Assembly: GCA_944333375.1 (NCBI GenBank)
Contig: CALVKX010000096.1
Span: 1 to 7,506 of the forward strand
Source of the DNA: an uncultured Eubacteriales bacterium
GTDB lineage: Bacteria; Bacillota_A; Clostridia; Christensenellales; Aristaeellaceae
Reading direction: 5' to 3'
Length of the DNA: 7,506 bases
In this document: positions 5,670 through 7,506 of the stretch, in pieces
How positions within the stretch are numbered: the stretch's first letter is position 1
Layout of the letters: every line of letters starts with the position of its first letter
The notes under the pieces: model-generated
What the model was told of the DNA's origin: nothing
What the model saw: the letters and a program-made list of their open reading frames with translations, nothing else
Databases searched by the model: none
Program-made: the position numbers and the translations under genes

Positions 5670-6455
5670 GTGTACAGACTGCTGATCGTCACCACGGACC
5701 GGGCTACGAAGGACATGTTCGCCTCCATGCAGGGCTGGGAAGCGCTGGGCGTCAAGCCGCCCAGGGTGCGCGAAACGGTCGGGGAGGCCGTCGAGTGCAT
5801 GCACAAGCACCCCATCGACGCCATCGCCGTCGAGGACGCGCCCGCGCTTGCCCCTCTTTTTGATTACCTGGAAAAAAGCGCCCCGGCCATGCCCCTGTTT
5901 GCCATCGAGACGGACCCGCAGGCCCAGCTCGCCGCCGTGCGCGAGGTCGTCAGCCTCCTCACCCGCCTGCGCGCCGACGATTCCAACGACGACTACGACC
6001 CCCTTTACATGATGGACAGGCAGCGCACCCGCTGGCTGCGCAAGGTCATCGGCGGCCTCGTCTCCACCCCGGAGGACATCCGCCGCGGCGCGCGCCTCCA
6101 CCGCTGCCCCGAGCGGCCCGACGCCCCCTGCATCCTCGCCCGCCTCGCCGTCCCCGCCGACGACGTCTTCCTCACCGAGCGCTGGCACTACGGCGGCGAG
6201 CGCCTCGAAACCGCCCTGCGCAACTTCTTCGGCCGCGAGCACGGGCTGATGCTCCTGCGCGTCGCCGTCGTCTCCCCCCAGGAGGTCCGCGTCGTCTGCT
6301 TCCCCGTCGGCGCCGAGCCCCTGAGCGAAAACGCCGTCTTTGCGTACGTGCAGGAGACCGCCGACCAGATCGCCCGCTACCTCGGCCTCTCCCTCAAGAT
6401 CCGCGAGATCCGGCGCATGCCCGGGCTGACCGCCTTTGCCGCCGACGACCTGTGA
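5670..6455 (+). CDS. Degenerate YesN-type response regulator-like protein lacking an HTH
   Basis: This 261-residue protein (GTG start) begins with a receiver-like fold: MYRLLIV, then GWEALG (22-27), closely resembling the opening of YesN-type receivers. The usual acidic pair after strand 1 is replaced (Thr8, Thr9, then Asp10). The position expected for the phosphoacceptor aspartate appears to be Glu55, and the strand-5 Lys-Pro is not evident. After a linker rich in Asp (about 105-118), residues 120-250 resemble the poorly conserved middle domain between receiver and AraC-type HTH in YesN proteins, but the protein ends without any HTH. It is therefore a likely phosphorylation-independent signalling or partner protein, not a normal DNA-binding regulator. 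It lies 24 nt before the SPFH gene and is co-transcribed from the promoter at 5597. The receiver assignment rests on pattern similarity; the middle-domain assignment is weaker. Confidence 0.65.
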   Translation: MYRLLIVTTDRATKDMFASMQGWEALGVKPPRVRETVGEAVECMHKHPIDAIAVEDAPALAPLFDYLEKSAPAMPLFAIETDPQAQLAAVREVVSLLTRLRADDSNDDYDPLYMMDRQRTRWLRKVIGGLVSTPEDIRRGARLHRCPERPDAPCILARLAVPADDVFLTERWHYGGERLETALRNFFGREHGLMLLRVAVVSPQEVRVVCFPVGAEPLSENAVFAYVQETADQIARYLGLSLKIREIRRMPGLTAFAADDL

Positions 6456-6479
6456 CCGTTTGAAAGGAGCGTTTCCCAG

Positions 6480-7421
6480 ATGGGTTTGTTTGATCTTGTC
6501 CGCGGCCAGCTCATCGACGTCATCGAGTGGACGCAGGACGACCCCGAAACCCTTGTCCACCGCTACGACATGAACGGCAAGGAGATCATGATGGGCGCCC
6601 AGCTCACCGTGCGCGAGAGCCAGGCCGCCGTCTTTGTGGACGAGGGCCGCCTCGCCGACGTCTTCGCCCCCGGACGCTACGAGCTGAGCACCAGAAACCT
6701 CCCCGTCCTCACCGCCCTGCGCGCCTGGCAGTTCGGCTTCAACTCCCCCTTTCAAAGCGACGTCTATTTCGTCTCCACCCGCCAGTTCCTCGACCGCAAG
6801 TGGGGCACGGCCAATCCCGTGATGATGCGCGACAGCGAGCTGGGCATGATCCGCCTGCGCGCCTTCGGCTCCTTCGCCTTCCGCGTCAGCGACCCCGCCG
6901 TCTTCATGCGCGAGGTCTTCGGCACCGCCGCCCTCTTTACCGCCGCGGGCGTGGAGGGCCAGATCCGCAGCCTCGCCGTCAGCGCCCTGAGCGACGCCAT
7001 CGCCCAGAGCGGCATCCCCGCCCTGGACCTGGCGAGCAAGTACGACGAGCTTTCCCGCCTCGCCCTCGACGCCCTCAGCCCGCGCGTGGCGGACCTGGGC
7101 CTTGCGCTCAGCGCCTTTGTCATCGAAAACATCAGCCTCCCCGAGGAGGTCGAGAAGGCCATCGACCGCCGCACCGCCATGGGCGTGGCGGGCGATCTGG
7201 ACCAGTACGCCCGCTTTCAGGCCGCCGAGGCCATGCGCGAGGCCGCGGCCAACCCCTCCGGCATGGCCGGGATGGGTGTGGGCATGGCCGCGGGCGCCGC
7301 GATGGGCAACATGATGGCCCAGGGCATGCAGGGCGGCCAGGCGGCGCGCTTCTGCCCCGGGTGCGGCCGCAAGGCCGAGCCGGGCGCGAAGTTCTGCGCC
7401 GGGTGCGGACAAAAACTGTAG
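6480..7421 (+). CDS. YdjI-like SPFH domain protein with C-terminal zinc ribbon
   Basis: A 313-residue protein of the SPFH/Band 7 family found in Bacillus subtilis as YdjI and often labelled 'virion core protein'. Signatures are the opening IDVIEWT (12-18), AQLTVRESQAAVFV, GFNSPFQSDVYFV, KWGTANPVMMRD and a RLRAFGSFAFRV strand. A Gly/Met/Ala-rich linker follows, then a zinc ribbon with two CxxC knuckles (Cys292, Cys295, Cys306, Cys309). No membrane helix is clear, so it would be peripheral or scaffold-like. Related proteins are linked to PspA-type membrane-stress systems, but no PspA homologue is in the window. AAAGGAG lies 10 nt before the ATG. It is the second gene of the rightward operon and is followed within 4 nt by a terminator hairpin. 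Its role in membrane organisation or stress is family-based inference. Confidence 0.88.
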   Translation: MGLFDLVRGQLIDVIEWTQDDPETLVHRYDMNGKEIMMGAQLTVRESQAAVFVDEGRLADVFAPGRYELSTRNLPVLTALRAWQFGFNSPFQSDVYFVSTRQFLDRKWGTANPVMMRDSELGMIRLRAFGSFAFRVSDPAVFMREVFGTAALFTAAGVEGQIRSLAVSALSDAIAQSGIPALDLASKYDELSRLALDALSPRVADLGLALSAFVIENISLPEEVEKAIDRRTAMGVAGDLDQYARFQAAEAMREAAANPSGMAGMGVGMAAGAAMGNMMAQGMQGGQAARFCPGCGRKAEPGAKFCAGCGQKL

Positions 7422-7424
7422 ATT

Positions 7425-7459
7425 GTCGGAAAAGCTCGCCTGCGGCGATCTTTTCCGCC
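7425..7459 (+). terminator. Intrinsic terminator after the SPFH gene
   Basis: Starting 3 nt after the stop codon, GGAAAAG is followed by TCGCC-TGC-GGCGA and then TCTTTTCC. The A and T tracts also pair, giving a long stem with one C-T mismatch. It is an inverse-oriented copy of the repeat at 160-195; relative to transcription the two are in the same orientation and at nearly the same distance from a stop codon. Confidence 0.75.
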
Positions 7460-7463
7460 AGGA

Positions 7464-7503
7464 CACGTTTCCCCTGCGCCTGCGGCGCGGCCGGGGAAAC
7501 GTG
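7464..7503. repeat. Long two-part hairpin distal to the SPFH terminator
   Basis: The outer stem pairs 7464-7474 with 7493-7503 (CACGTTTCCCC with GGGGAAACGTG, 11 bp). The inner stem pairs 7476-7480 with 7484-7488 (GCGCC with GGCGC, TGC loop). The plan resembles the hairpin at 102-152: an 11-bp outer stem ending in a TTCCC/GGGAA block, an asymmetric internal loop and a short inner hairpin. It may continue beyond the window edge. Confidence 0.6.
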
Positions 7504-7506
7504 CAA

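Noticed and set aside
5340..7466. Long minus-strand ORF (708 codons) across the rightward operon
   Set aside because: It crosses both divergent promoters and lies opposite two well-supported genes; its composition is typical of an antisense shadow.

Overview
The window looks like chromosomal DNA from a high-GC, anaerobic Gram-positive bacterium, most likely a gut-type clostridium (Bacillota). The reasons are AGGAGG-like ribosome binding sites, sigma-A type promoters, the feoA-feoB-FeoB-associated Cys-rich gene order, an oxygen-sensitive NrdG radical enzyme, a degenerate YesN-type receiver protein and a YdjI-type SPFH/zinc-ribbon protein. No mobile element, CRISPR array, tRNA or rRNA was seen. 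The lineage is inferred from these features; no 16S or marker-gene evidence is present.

Layout. Positions 1-200 hold no gene but several nested hairpins, including two copies of a roughly 35-bp hairpin repeat. From 201 to 5491 lie six minus-strand genes, packed tightly and read right to left: a GT1/sterol-type glycosyltransferase (4217-5491), feoA (3969-4199, TTG start), feoB (1840-3948), a 51-residue FeoB-associated Cys-rich membrane protein (1681-1836), nrdG (1176-1688) and a type I L-asparaginase (201-1172). Neighbours are 17, 20 and 3 nt apart, then overlap by 8 nt, then are 3 nt apart, with no terminator between them. They probably form one transcription unit driven from 5534-5562. A divergent intergenic region (5492-5669) carries two well-formed promoters back to back and a 9-bp inverted repeat over the -35 box of the rightward promoter. 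To the right are two plus-strand genes, a degenerate response-regulator-like protein (5670-6455, GTG start) and a YdjI-like SPFH protein (6480-7421). Both outer ends carry the same hairpin terminator unit followed by a second, longer two-part hairpin.

Working together. FeoA, FeoB and the Cys-rich protein form a ferrous iron uptake module. NrdG uses a [4Fe-4S] cluster to activate anaerobic ribonucleotide reductase, so iron import plus an Fe-S radical enzyme makes sense for an anaerobe. The glycosyltransferase and asparaginase have no evident functional link and may simply share the transcript. The rightward pair looks like a small envelope-stress or signalling operon whose regulator has lost its phosphoacceptor chemistry and has no DNA-binding domain.

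Most notable points: the short Cys-rich gene; a histidine- and arginine-rich insertion in the FeoB G domain; the pseudo-receiver paired with an SPFH protein; the operator-like inverted repeat in the divergent promoter region; and the repeated terminator plus two-part hairpin module at the ends of both operons.
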